A stretch of DNA of 10,938 nt from Acidimicrobiaceae bacterium (lineage in GTDB: Bacteria; Actinomycetota; Acidimicrobiia; Acidimicrobiales; Bog-793): NCBI GenBank assembly GCA_025463965.1, contig JAODBN010000091.1:1-10938 (forward strand), in the 5' to 3' direction. Positions within the stretch are counted from its first letter, which is position 1. The number at the start of each line of letters is the position of its first letter. Shown here in pieces: positions 1-6,388 of the stretch. The position numbers and the translations under genes are program-made. Below the pieces are notes generated by a model. That model ran no database searches and was not told the origin of the DNA. It worked only from the letters and a program-made list of their open reading frames with translations.

Positions 1-1258
1 CGTACGGCGCCTCGAAGTAGACGACGGCCAGCTCCGCCAGGAACTGCTCCGCGGAGAGAACTGGATCCTTGCTCGGTTGGTCAAAGCGCGAGGACAACGC
101 GGCGTCGGAGGCGAACACGGTTCCCACCGGCGTTCCCGCGTCGTTCTCGAGGAGGTAGGGCGAGACGGTGGTTCCCGAGGGCGGAGTGGCCGAGAGGCTG
201 GTCGGGGGGACGACCAGCTGGCGGGTGCGGAACTGTTCCAGCAAGCCGAGACCGGCGGGACCGAGATCTTGTGTGGAGACGGTCGGGCCCGCCGAGGTCT
301 TGTGGCGCAGCTCGCCGGAATCGATCTGGGTTGAGAGCCGGAGCTGAGCGCCGAGCTCGCCCCCGAGATTCTCGCGGGCCAGCGCGTTGGGATCGACCGG
401 GACAAACGGGGCGCCGAGCATCTGCTGGCGGGGGGACGACCCGCCGAGGGCGATGGCGAGGTTCGCGACGATCCCGTGGGCGGCTCCCCGCGGAGTGCGG
501 TCGAGGGCCACGAGGAGCTGGGAGTAGAGGTCAACGCTGAGCGTGCCCACGGGCGCTTCCGCCAGACGGCGGGCGATCGCTTGTACCTGGTCGAGCTGGG
601 AGGCATCCAGCGTGGATCTTCCTGCGGGGCTGATGGCCGGCACGCCGCCGAGCGGGAGGACGAGGCCCACCCGCAGCCGAAGCGCTCCATTGGCCGGAGG
701 CACGTAGACGAGGTAGGTCGTGAGCGAGCCGAGCTGGACGTTTTGCTGCGTGTCGAACAACACGAGCTGTAGTGGGTAGACGCCGGAGCAGTTGGTCGAG
801 CAGTCCAGGCCCAGCGCGGGTGACGTCGTCGATCCGCCCCCCGAGCTCGCGCTCGCGACGCCGGTTGTCACGGGGAGCCGCAGGCTGACCTTTCCATTGC
901 GCAGGATGCCGGCGAGCGGGATGGTGCCGCCCTCGGGGACCGAGTCGATCGGGACCTCGCTCGGAGGTTCGTTGCCCCCCAGCGTCTCGGCGAAGGTGTC
1001 CCTGGTGTGCACCTCGGAGTAGAGGACAACTTTGATTCCGAGGCGCGAAGCGGGGAGGGGGGAGGAGATGTTGAGACGAAGATGAACGCCTGCCGGCCCG
1101 CGGACCCACAGCTGCTGGGCCGCAAGGCGCATGGTCGTCGACTGGGCGCGATCGTGTGGCCGGGGGGCACCGGCGGCCAACGGGGCGAGCAGCAAGGTGG
1201 CGCCGAGCAGGGCGGCACCGGAGGCCGCTGCGAGCCGGGCGAGGAGGGTGTGAGGCAC
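1..1258 (-). CDS. Secreted DUF6049-family-like protein, N-terminal 419 residues (3' end beyond the window)
   Basis: The minus strand is open from GTG at 1258 to the left edge without a stop. This GTG is the first usable start after an in-frame TAG about 48 nt upstream, and a GGGAGGA-like ribosome site lies about 11 nt before it. Residues 1-32 form a signal peptide: Arg at 8, a hydrophobic Ala/Leu core, then a LAAGAP cleavage region. A beta-rich domain follows (about 45-185), with LWVRGPAGVHLRLNISSPLP and a CSTNC pair at 153-157. A second domain opens at YVPPANGALRLRVGLVLPLG (185-204). The last visible stretch, LSAEQFLAELAVVYFEAPY, fits the family's conserved block. DUF6049 proteins usually lie beside murJ and the CCA-adding gene in actinobacteria, so the missing end probably carries a C-terminal membrane anchor with murJ beyond it. 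The biochemical role is unknown. The coding call is firm; the family name rests on remembered motifs and context. Confidence 0.85.
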   Translation of the reverse strand, partial: MPHTLLARLAAASGAALLGATLLLAPLAAGAPRPHDRAQSTTMRLAAQQLWVRGPAGVHLRLNISSPLPASRLGIKVVLYSEVHTRDTFAETLGGNEPPSEVPIDSVPEGGTIPLAGILRNGKVSLRLPVTTGVASASSGGGSTTSPALGLDCSTNCSGVYPLQLVLFDTQQNVQLGSLTTYLVYVPPANGALRLRVGLVLPLGGVPAISPAGRSTLDASQLDQVQAIARRLAEAPVGTLSVDLYSQLLVALDRTPRGAAHGIVANLAIALGGSSPRQQMLGAPFVPVDPNALARENLGGELGAQLRLSTQIDSGELRHKTSAGPTVSTQDLGPAGLGLLEQFRTRQLVVPPTSLSATPPSGTTVSPYLLENDAGTPVGTVFASDAALSSRFDQPSKDPVLSAEQFLAELAVVYFEAPY

Positions 1259-1334
1259 CGCAGTCCAGGTCCTCCCGATCGGAGCAGGGACGGTCGGAGC
1301 CTACTCAGGCAGTACCCGCCGGAAGGGTGGCGGG

Positions 1335-1340
1335 TAGCCT
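1335..1340 (+). promoter_or_regulatory. Candidate -10 box (TAGCCT) for leaderless transcription of the HDAC-like gene
   Basis: TAGCCT matches the actinobacterial TAnnnT -10 pattern and ends 6 nt before the GTG start at 1347. There is no convincing Shine-Dalgarno sequence in between. This spacing would put transcription initiation at or next to the start codon, giving a leaderless mRNA. No good -35 box is visible. The same hexamer at the same distance occurs before GTG 5802. Confidence 0.4.
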
Positions 1341-1346
1341 CGAAGT

Positions 1347-2402
1347 GTGACGGTCCTGCTCGGGCACCATGAAGCGGGTGCTGGCCACGATCCCGGGCCG
1401 GGGCACCCGGAGCGCCCCGAGCGGGTGATCGCCGTGCGAGATGGCATCACCGCGGCGGGAGTCGGTGAGGCCGTGGCCGAGTTCGCTCCCCGGCGGGCGA
1501 CGACCGAGGAGCTCGAGCGGGTGCACGCACCGGCGTACCTCGAGTGGATCGAGCTGGCCGCTGCCCAAGGGATGAACCTGGACGAGGACACGCCGGCCGG
1601 CCCCGGATCCATCGAAGCGGCTCGGCGAGCCGCGGGCGGCGGACTCGACGCCGTGGACCGGCTGGACGCCGGTGAGGCGTCGGCTGCCTTCCTCGCGCTG
1701 CGGCCGCCTGGCCATCACGCGTTGTCGGACCGGGCGATGGGCTTTTGCTTGGTGAACAACGTGGCGATAACGGCGGCCACCCTCGTGGCACGTGGAGAGC
1801 GGGTGCTGATCTTGGACTGGGACGCCCACCACGGCAACGGGACTCAGGCCGCCTTCTACGAAGAGCCGGAGGTGCTCTTCATCTCCCTCCACGAATACCC
1901 GGCCTATCCGGGGACCGGCGCGATCGGCGAGGTCGGCTCCGGCGCAGGCTCGGGTTCCACCGTCAATCTCCCCTTCCCGGCCGGTACAACGGGGGACGCC
2001 TACCGCATGGCGTTCGACGAGGTCGTCGTCCCGGCCGCTGAAGCCTTTTCACCGAGCTGGCTCCTCGTCTCGGCGGGATTCGATGCCCACCGGGCGGACC
2101 CGATCACCAACCTCGGGCTGTCCTCGGGGGACTTCGCGGACCTCACCGAGCGCGCCCTTCGCCTGGCGCCTCCCGGACGGCGGGTGTTCTTCCTCGAGGG
2201 CGGATATGACCTCGAGGCCCTCGCCGCGTGCGCCGGGTCCTGTGTGGCGGCGCTCGCCGGGGAGCGCTGGCTGCCGGAGCGGGCGACGCGAGGCGGCGAC
2301 AGCGCACAGGGAGCCAGCAGCGACAGCAGGGCGGCGGCGGTCGTGCGTGCGGCCGCCGCGATCAACGAGCGGCTGGTCGCCACTCGGCCCCGCCATTCCT
2401 GA
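1347..2402 (+). CDS. Histone deacetylase-family zinc amidohydrolase (acetoin-utilization/acetylpolyamine amidohydrolase-like)
   Basis: A 351-residue protein with the arginase/deacetylase fold, of full length for bacterial members. The family removes acetyl or similar acyl groups from amines such as acetyl-lysine or acetylpolyamines using one zinc ion. All expected active-site elements are visible: the His pair in RPPGHHAL (His123, His124), zinc ligands in LDWDAHHGNG (Asp159, His161) and GFDAHRADP (Asp246), and the transition-state Tyr in LEGGYDLEA (Tyr287). The N-terminal HPERPERV (residues 20-27) is also typical. No signal peptide or membrane segment is seen, so it should be cytosolic. GTG 1347 is chosen because the conserved LLGHHEAGAGH motif begins at residue 4. 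The start has no clear Shine-Dalgarno sequence and may be leaderless. It is divergent from the DUF6049-like gene, and the CCA-adding gene starts 22 nt after its stop. The substrate cannot be read from sequence. Confidence 0.93.
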   Translation: MTVLLGHHEAGAGHDPGPGHPERPERVIAVRDGITAAGVGEAVAEFAPRRATTEELERVHAPAYLEWIELAAAQGMNLDEDTPAGPGSIEAARRAAGGGLDAVDRLDAGEASAAFLALRPPGHHALSDRAMGFCLVNNVAITAATLVARGERVLILDWDAHHGNGTQAAFYEEPEVLFISLHEYPAYPGTGAIGEVGSGAGSGSTVNLPFPAGTTGDAYRMAFDEVVVPAAEAFSPSWLLVSAGFDAHRADPITNLGLSSGDFADLTERALRLAPPGRRVFFLEGGYDLEALAACAGSCVAALAGERWLPERATRGGDSAQGASSDSRAAAVVRAAAAINERLVATRPRHS

Positions 2403-2411
2403 CACGGCGGT

Positions 2412-2417
2412 TACCCT
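2412..2417 (+). promoter_or_regulatory. Candidate -10 box (TACCCT) before the CCA-adding gene
   Basis: TACCCT fits TAnnnT and ends 7 nt before ATG 2425, which lacks a recognisable Shine-Dalgarno sequence. It sits in the 22-nt gap after the deacetylase stop. It could therefore drive a leaderless transcript of the CCA-adding gene, in addition to readthrough from upstream. No -35 element was seen, so this is weak evidence on its own. Confidence 0.3.
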
Positions 2418-2424
2418 CCCCGCC

Positions 2425-3822
2425 ATGGTCCCCGAGCGACTGCGGCCGGTCGTCGCGGAAGTGATGCCCCTCGCGGAGCGCTTCGCCGCCTCCGGGCACC
2501 GGCTTTACCTCGTCGGGGGCACCGTCCGCGACGCCCTTGCGGGCCGGCCCGGGGGAGTGGCCTTCGGCCCGGAGATGGACCTGGACTTCACGACCGAGGC
2601 GCGCCCCGACGAGATCGAAGCGATCGTTCGAGGCTGGGCCGACGCCGTGTGGAACCAGGGCAAGGCTTTCGGCACGATCGGGTTCCTCTACGACGGACGC
2701 CGCTACGAGGTCACCACCCACCGCGGTGAGGCCTACCGGCCGGACTCGCGAAAGCCAGAGGTGGTGTTCGGCGACGACCTCGAGCAGGACCTGTCGCGCC
2801 GTGACTTCACGGTCAACGCCATGGCGCTCAGCCTTCCCGAGCTGGAGCTCATCGACCCCTTCGGAGGCCTGGCCGACCTGGCCGCACGCCGCCTGCGGAC
2901 CCCGCTCGACCCCGAGGTGTCGTTCAGCGACGATCCCCTGCGCATGTTGCGGGCCGCCCGCTTCCTCGCCGGCTACTCCCTCGAGCCGGAGCCGGCACTC
3001 GTCGCCGCAGCCGAGCATCTGGCTCAGCGCATCGAGATCGTCTCGGCGGAGCGGATCCGAGATGAGCTGGACAAGCTCGTGACCTTGCCCGATCCGGCCG
3101 TCGGGCTGTGGTTCGTCGTCTCAACGGGCCTCGCCGACCACTTCCTACCCGAGCTCCCGGCGCTCGCTCTCGAGCAGGACCCGGTGCAGCGGCACAAGGA
3201 CGTGCTGGCCCACACGATCGCCGTCGTGGGCAAGACGCCACCGGACAAGGTGCTGCGCCTGGCAGCGCTCTTCCACGACGTGGGCAAGCCGAAGACTCGG
3301 GCATACGGCCCCGAGGGCGTGTCCTTTCACCACCACGACGTGGTCGGAGCACGGATGACGCGCGCCAGGATGCAGGCCCTGCGCTATTCAGTCGCCGACA
3401 CCGACCAGGTCTGCCGCCTGGTCGAGCTTCACCTTCGCTTCCACACCTATCGGCTCGGCTGGACCGATTCGGCGCTGCGGCGTTACGCGCGCGACGCGGG
3501 AGACCTTCTCGAGCGCCTCAACCAGCTGACGCGGGCGGACTGCACGACGAGGAACCAAGCCAAAGCCCGCTCGCTCGAGCGGCGCATGGACGAGCTCGAG
3601 ATCCGCCTGTCGGAGCTGCGCAGGCGCGAGCGGCTCGAGGCGATCCGTCCGGAGCTCGACGGCACCGAGGTGATGGCCGCGCTCGGACTGCGCCCGGGTC
3701 CAGAGGTGGGTCGGGCGCTCGCGTTTCTTCTCGAGCTCCGGTTAGAAGAAGGACCACTTGGAGTCGAGGAGGCCCTCCGCCGCCTCCACTCGTGGTGGGC
3801 GGCCGAGGGCGGCTTGGCCTAG
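2425..3822 (+). CDS. cca: CCA-adding tRNA nucleotidyltransferase with HD domain (class II)
   Basis: A 465-residue enzyme that builds or repairs the 3'-CCA end of tRNAs from CTP and ATP without a nucleic acid template. The nucleotidyltransferase head carries YLVGGTVRDAL (28-38), the metal-binding Asp52 and Asp54 in MDLDFTT, and FGTIGF (82-87). The RRDFTVNAMAL block (125-135) and the DDPLRMLRAARF block (169-180) follow, as in class II poly(A) polymerase-type enzymes. The HD phosphohydrolase domain shows LAHTIAVV (261-268), ALFHDVGKPK (281-290; His284-Asp285) and a histidine-rich HHHD (302-305). Such HD domains are linked to 2',3'-phosphate removal in related enzymes. ATG 2425 is chosen because homology begins there; the frame stays open far upstream, inside the deacetylase gene, but that part is an out-of-frame shadow. 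The actinobacterial gene is often named pcnA, though the product is a CCA enzyme rather than a poly(A) polymerase. Confidence 0.95.
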   Translation: MVPERLRPVVAEVMPLAERFAASGHRLYLVGGTVRDALAGRPGGVAFGPEMDLDFTTEARPDEIEAIVRGWADAVWNQGKAFGTIGFLYDGRRYEVTTHRGEAYRPDSRKPEVVFGDDLEQDLSRRDFTVNAMALSLPELELIDPFGGLADLAARRLRTPLDPEVSFSDDPLRMLRAARFLAGYSLEPEPALVAAAEHLAQRIEIVSAERIRDELDKLVTLPDPAVGLWFVVSTGLADHFLPELPALALEQDPVQRHKDVLAHTIAVVGKTPPDKVLRLAALFHDVGKPKTRAYGPEGVSFHHHDVVGARMTRARMQALRYSVADTDQVCRLVELHLRFHTYRLGWTDSALRRYARDAGDLLERLNQLTRADCTTRNQAKARSLERRMDELEIRLSELRRRERLEAIRPELDGTEVMAALGLRPGPEVGRALAFLLELRLEEGPLGVEEALRRLHSWWAAEGGLA

Positions 3823-4910
3823 GACTCGGCCACCTCTCCGTTCGAGAACTCCTCGACGAGGCGGTGCGCCATCTCGTCGCGGTACTGGACGGGGGGAGAC
3901 TTCATGAAATAGGCCGATGGACCGAGCAGCGGGCCGCCGATGCCCCGGTCGAGCGCCACCCTGGCGCAGCGGACGGCGTCGATGATCACGCCGGCCGAGT
4001 TCGGGGAGTCCCACACCTCGAGCTTGAGCTCCAGGTTCAGCGGCACGTCACCGAAGTTGCGGCCCTCGAGGCGGATGTAGGCCCACTTGCGGTCCTCCAG
4101 CCACGCCACATGATCCGACGGTCCGATGTGGACCGAGTCGGACGAGATCCCGCGGTCGATCTGGCTCGTGACCGCCTGGGTCTTCGAGATCTTCTTCGAC
4201 TCCAGCCGCTCGCGCTCGAGCATGTTCTTGAAGTCCATGTTGCCGCCGACGTTCAGCTGATACGTGCGGTCCAGGACGGTGCCGCGGTCCTCGAACAACC
4301 GGGCGAGCACTCGGTGGACGATGGTCGCACCCACCTGGCTTTTGATGTCGTCGCCCACGATGGGCACGCCCGCTTCCTCAAACCGCTTGGCCCAGACCGG
4401 GTCGCTCGCAATGAAGACAGGGATCGCGTTCACGAAGGCCACGCCCGCTTCGATCGCGCACTGTGCGTAGTGCTTCTGCGCTTCCTCGGAGCCGACGGGG
4501 AGGTAGGACACGAACACGTCCGCGCCGGACTCTCGCAGCACCTGTGCCACGTCGACGGGCGCGGCCGGCGACTCCTCGACGACCTCTCGGTAGTACTTGC
4601 CGAGACCGTCGAGCGTCGGGCCCCGCTGCACGGTGACCCCGAGAGCGGGGACGTCGGCGAAGCGGATGGTGTTGTTCTTGCCGGCCCCGATGGCCTTGGC
4701 GAGGTCGAGGCCCACCTTCTCGGCATCGACGTCGAAGGCCGCCACGAACTCGAGGTCGCCCACGTGGTATCCGCCGAGCACCACGTGCATCAGTCCGGGG
4801 ACGCTCTCGGTCGGGTCCGCTCCGCGGTAGTACTCGACGCCCTGGATAAGGGAGCTGGCGCAGTTGCCCACCCCTGCGATGGCGACCTTGATCGTCTTGG
4901 TTCGGGTCAT
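3819..4910 (-). CDS. ino1: myo-Inositol-3-phosphate synthase (actinobacterial type)
   Basis: A 363-residue NAD-dependent enzyme that converts D-glucose 6-phosphate to 1D-myo-inositol 3-phosphate. This is the entry step to phosphatidylinositol, and in many actinobacteria to mycothiol and inositol-linked glycolipids. The Rossmann nucleotide-binding motif is AIAGVGNCASS (10-20). Other conserved blocks are AFDVDAEKVG (58-67), VSYLPVGSEEAQKHY (134-148), VGDDIKSQVGAT (185-196, with active-site Lys190), LNVGGNMDFKNM (219-230) and LEVWDSPNSAGVIIDAVRC (297-315). The length matches the short prokaryotic form rather than the larger eukaryotic one. ATG 4910 has an AGGAAGGGA ribosome site (4917-4925) 6 nt upstream. 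The start overlaps the padR stop as ATGA, implying coupled translation. The TAG stop lies within the same CTAG that ends the converging CCA-adding gene. Confidence 0.97.
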   Translation of the reverse strand: MTRTKTIKVAIAGVGNCASSLIQGVEYYRGADPTESVPGLMHVVLGGYHVGDLEFVAAFDVDAEKVGLDLAKAIGAGKNNTIRFADVPALGVTVQRGPTLDGLGKYYREVVEESPAAPVDVAQVLRESGADVFVSYLPVGSEEAQKHYAQCAIEAGVAFVNAIPVFIASDPVWAKRFEEAGVPIVGDDIKSQVGATIVHRVLARLFEDRGTVLDRTYQLNVGGNMDFKNMLERERLESKKISKTQAVTSQIDRGISSDSVHIGPSDHVAWLEDRKWAYIRLEGRNFGDVPLNLELKLEVWDSPNSAGVIIDAVRCARVALDRGIGGPLLGPSAYFMKSPPVQYRDEMAHRLVEEFSNGEVAES

Positions 4911-5650
4911 TGCCGGTCCCTTCCTGCCGTCGTTCCTGTCGTGCCGACCGCGGCCGCCTCAGCGCGGTACGAGTCGGCGGTTGTCTCACTGTCAGCTTCT
5001 TCTCGGACTGGTCCCCAGGACTGCAGGGAAGAGCGCTCGTGATCCAGCAGCCCCTCTATCCACGCGAGATCGCTCGCCGCGGTCTCTCTCGCGTGCTCTG
5101 CGAGGGAGTGCTCATAGCGGTCGAGCGCGCGGGCCGGCTTGGCAAGTGATCGCGAGGCGTGCTGCAGCCGATCGGCGAGCTGGAGGCGCCGCCGCTCGAG
5201 CAGGCGCACGCGGGCCGCCGGGCTGAGGTGGCGGGCGAACGCCAGCTTCAGCATGAACGTGCGCCCGTCCTCATCTCCCTCGGTCGACTCGAGCAGCTGT
5301 TCGAAGAGCTCCTCACCACGATGGGTGATCTCGTAGACCTTGCGAGCGCGGGTGCCCCGCCCTCCGAGCGCGGCAGCCGCCTTCGCCGTGGCGCGCCGGG
5401 CCACCAGGCTGGCACGCTCGCCACCGAGCGAACCGGTGAGGGGCAGCGGAGCCTCGATGTCGGCCCGAGCCCGCTCGGCCGGGATGACCGCGCGCACGGC
5501 GCCGTTCGCCTCGAGACGGGCGAGCGCCGGGTAGAGCGAGCCGAAGGAGAGGTTGGCAAGCGAGCCGAAGTCCTCGCGGAGCCGCTTGCGAAGGTCGTAG
5601 CCGTGGAGCGGCCGTTCCTTCAAGAGACCAAGCAGCGCGAGTTCGAGCAC
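4907..5650 (-). CDS. PadR-family transcriptional regulator
   Basis: A 247-residue DNA-binding protein, longer than typical PadR proteins of about 110-180 residues. The N-terminal winged helix begins MLELALLGLLKERPLHGYDL (1-20) and continues with LSFGSLYPALARLEANG (34-50), the recognition-helix region. The closing strand RKVYEITHRGEELF (103-116) is typical. Between residues 51 and 102 the wing is expanded by a basic, Ala/Arg-rich insert containing LTGSLGGERA (71-80). Residues about 140-215 form an Arg/Leu-rich helical C-terminal domain used for dimerisation in this family. A polar, probably disordered tail follows. Start GTG 5650 has an AAGGTG ribosome site (5656-5661) 5 nt upstream. The stop overlaps the ino1 start, so it probably regulates itself and ino1, likely through the palindrome at 5667-5693. 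The effector is unknown. Confidence 0.9.
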   Translation of the reverse strand: MLELALLGLLKERPLHGYDLRKRLREDFGSLANLSFGSLYPALARLEANGAVRAVIPAERARADIEAPLPLTGSLGGERASLVARRATAKAAAALGGRGTRARKVYEITHRGEELFEQLLESTEGDEDGRTFMLKLAFARHLSPAARVRLLERRRLQLADRLQHASRSLAKPARALDRYEHSLAEHARETAASDLAWIEGLLDHERSSLQSWGPVREEADSETTADSYRAEAAAVGTTGTTAGRDRQ

Positions 5651-5666
5651 ACGAGCACCTTATCAG

Positions 5667-5693
5667 ATCGATGTATCGACTCGATATGTCGAT
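5667..5693. promoter_or_regulatory. 27-bp imperfect palindrome, probable PadR operator
   Basis: Two 13-bp arms flank a single central C at 5680 and match at 11 of 13 positions. The inner 13 bp (TATCGA-C-TCGATA, 5674-5686) is a perfect inverted repeat. It can also be read as two TCGA-n4-TCGA units (5668-5679 and 5681-5692). It lies 17-43 bp upstream of the padR start, where it would overlap the core promoter, and about 100 bp from the divergent DUF5318 promoter region. PadR proteins commonly repress their own promoters through such palindromes. That this PadR binds here is inferred. Confidence 0.7.
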
Positions 5694-5789
5694 TCGCAAT
5701 GAAGCACGAACACCGTGTCATCCGCCCGGGACCTCGACGTTCCGGAGAATTCCCGCGAACCCGGGGGCGGTCGCCTGGGGACGGAGCGG

Positions 5790-5795
5790 TAGCCT
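5790..5795 (+). promoter_or_regulatory. Candidate -10 box (TAGCCT) for the DUF5318 gene
   Basis: TAGCCT fits TAnnnT and ends 6 nt before an in-frame GTG at 5802. Transcription would then begin around 5802. That gives either a leaderless 138-residue product from GTG 5802 or a roughly 48-nt leader for the Shine-Dalgarno-led ATG at 5850. No clear -35 box is visible. Confidence 0.35.
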
Positions 5796-5836
5796 TCCCC
5801 CGTGGCAGGAGGACCGCTCTTCACGGCCGGGCGACC

Positions 5837-5844
5837 GGAGGTGA
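5837..5844 (+). promoter_or_regulatory. Strong Shine-Dalgarno site (GGAGGTGA) that decides the DUF5318 start
   Basis: GGAGGTGA is highly complementary to the 16S rRNA 3' end, and its GGAGG core lies 8 nt before ATG 5850. This favours ATG 5850 over the in-frame GTG at 5802. It also agrees with where conserved DUF5318 sequence begins. Confidence 0.7.
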
Positions 5845-5849
5845 CCGGG

Positions 5850-6218
5850 ATGGGACAGGTGGAGTACCGCCTGGCCCGGGACTCCATGGTGCGGGCGCAC
5901 CGACGGGGGCGGCTGTCTCGTCTCGACATCTGCGACGCTCAGCCCGAACTGCTGCGGGTCGCCCGCAACCTCGGAAAAGCGACCGAGGAAGACTGCCCGA
6001 TCTGCGATGCGTCCAAGCTGCTCCACGTCGTCTTCGCCTTCGGCCCACGCCTCCCCCCGGGCGGCCGTGCGTTGTCGGGCGAGACCGAGTTGCGAGCGCT
6101 GGCCCGCGGGCGCGACGACGTGGCGTTCTACGTGGTCGAGGTCTGCACGGAGTGCTCGTGGAACCACATGGTGCGGATGTTCAACGGGTCGACGGCCCGA
6201 AGGCGTCGCCAGGCCTGA
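5850..6218 (+). CDS. DUF5318-family protein with a four-cysteine zinc-ribbon-like motif
   Basis: A 122-residue protein from ATG 5850; an alternative GTG at 5802 would add 16 residues. The conserved opening GQVEYRLARDSMV is followed by RLSRLDICDAQPELLRVARN (21-40). Then come CPIC (Cys49, Cys52) and CTECSWNHMVRMF (Cys99, Cys102). Two CxxC pairs 46 residues apart suggest a structural zinc site. The sequence resembles the Mycobacterium tuberculosis Rv0049 group, which also sits next to padR-ino1. No signal peptide or membrane segment is visible. The family is characteristic of actinobacteria and I know of no assigned function. It is divergent from padR and upstream of the ribosomal protein operon. 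The basic ARRRRQA tail could contact nucleic acid, which is speculation. Confidence 0.85.
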   Translation: MGQVEYRLARDSMVRAHRRGRLSRLDICDAQPELLRVARNLGKATEEDCPICDASKLLHVVFAFGPRLPPGGRALSGETELRALARGRDDVAFYVVEVCTECSWNHMVRMFNGSTARRRRQA

Positions 6219-6294
6219 CGGCGACTGCGCGCTGGGCGATCTCAGCGGAGAACCGGCGCCGGTAGGGGCGGCGGTACAACCGGCTGTCATCGTG

Positions 6295-6321
6295 TTCATA
6301 GCGGGTGAAGCCCGCTGTGAA
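6295..6321 (+). terminator. Strong 11-bp hairpin between the DUF5318 gene and rpsF (terminator or regulatory)
   Basis: TTCATAGCGGG (6295-6305) and CCCGCTGTGAA (6311-6321) pair over 11 positions with one G-U wobble around a 5-nt TGAAG loop. It lies 77 nt after the DUF5318 stop. No T-tract follows, so it is not a classical intrinsic terminator. It may still end the DUF5318 transcript, stabilise RNA, or act as a DNA operator just upstream of a possible rpsF promoter (TACGAT, 6342-6347). Confidence 0.45.
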
Positions 6322-6341
6322 AGGCGATTGCTGGTGTCGGC

Positions 6342-6347
6342 TACGAT
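6342..6347 (+). promoter_or_regulatory. Candidate -10 box (TACGAT) for the rpsF operon
   Basis: TACGAT fits TAnnnT and is followed by an 81-nt stretch to the TTG start that holds the proposed leader RNA. The -35 region is poor (TGAAAG, 6318-6323, 18 bp away). The position suits an operon promoter, but the match alone is weak. Confidence 0.3.
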
Positions 6348-6388
6348 ACGACGGTCCAATCCACCCCTGTCCCGGTCGTTCCGGGGCC

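Noticed and set aside
2083..2424. An N-terminal extension of the CCA-adding protein by 114 codons
   Set aside because: This part overlaps the deacetylase gene in another frame and has shadow composition. Family similarity starts at ATG 2425.
3108..5042. A 644-codon open frame on the plus strand
   Set aside because: It is a shadow of the CCA-adding gene and, antisense, of ino1. It has no family motifs, while ino1 on the other strand is unmistakable.
5802..5849. GTG 5802 as the start of the DUF5318 protein
   Set aside because: Kept only as an alternative: ATG 5850 has a near-ideal Shine-Dalgarno site and matches where family similarity begins.
5159..6265. A 368-codon plus-strand frame over padR and the DUF5318 gene
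   Set aside because: It is antisense to padR and out of frame with the DUF5318 gene. High GC content produces long spurious frames.
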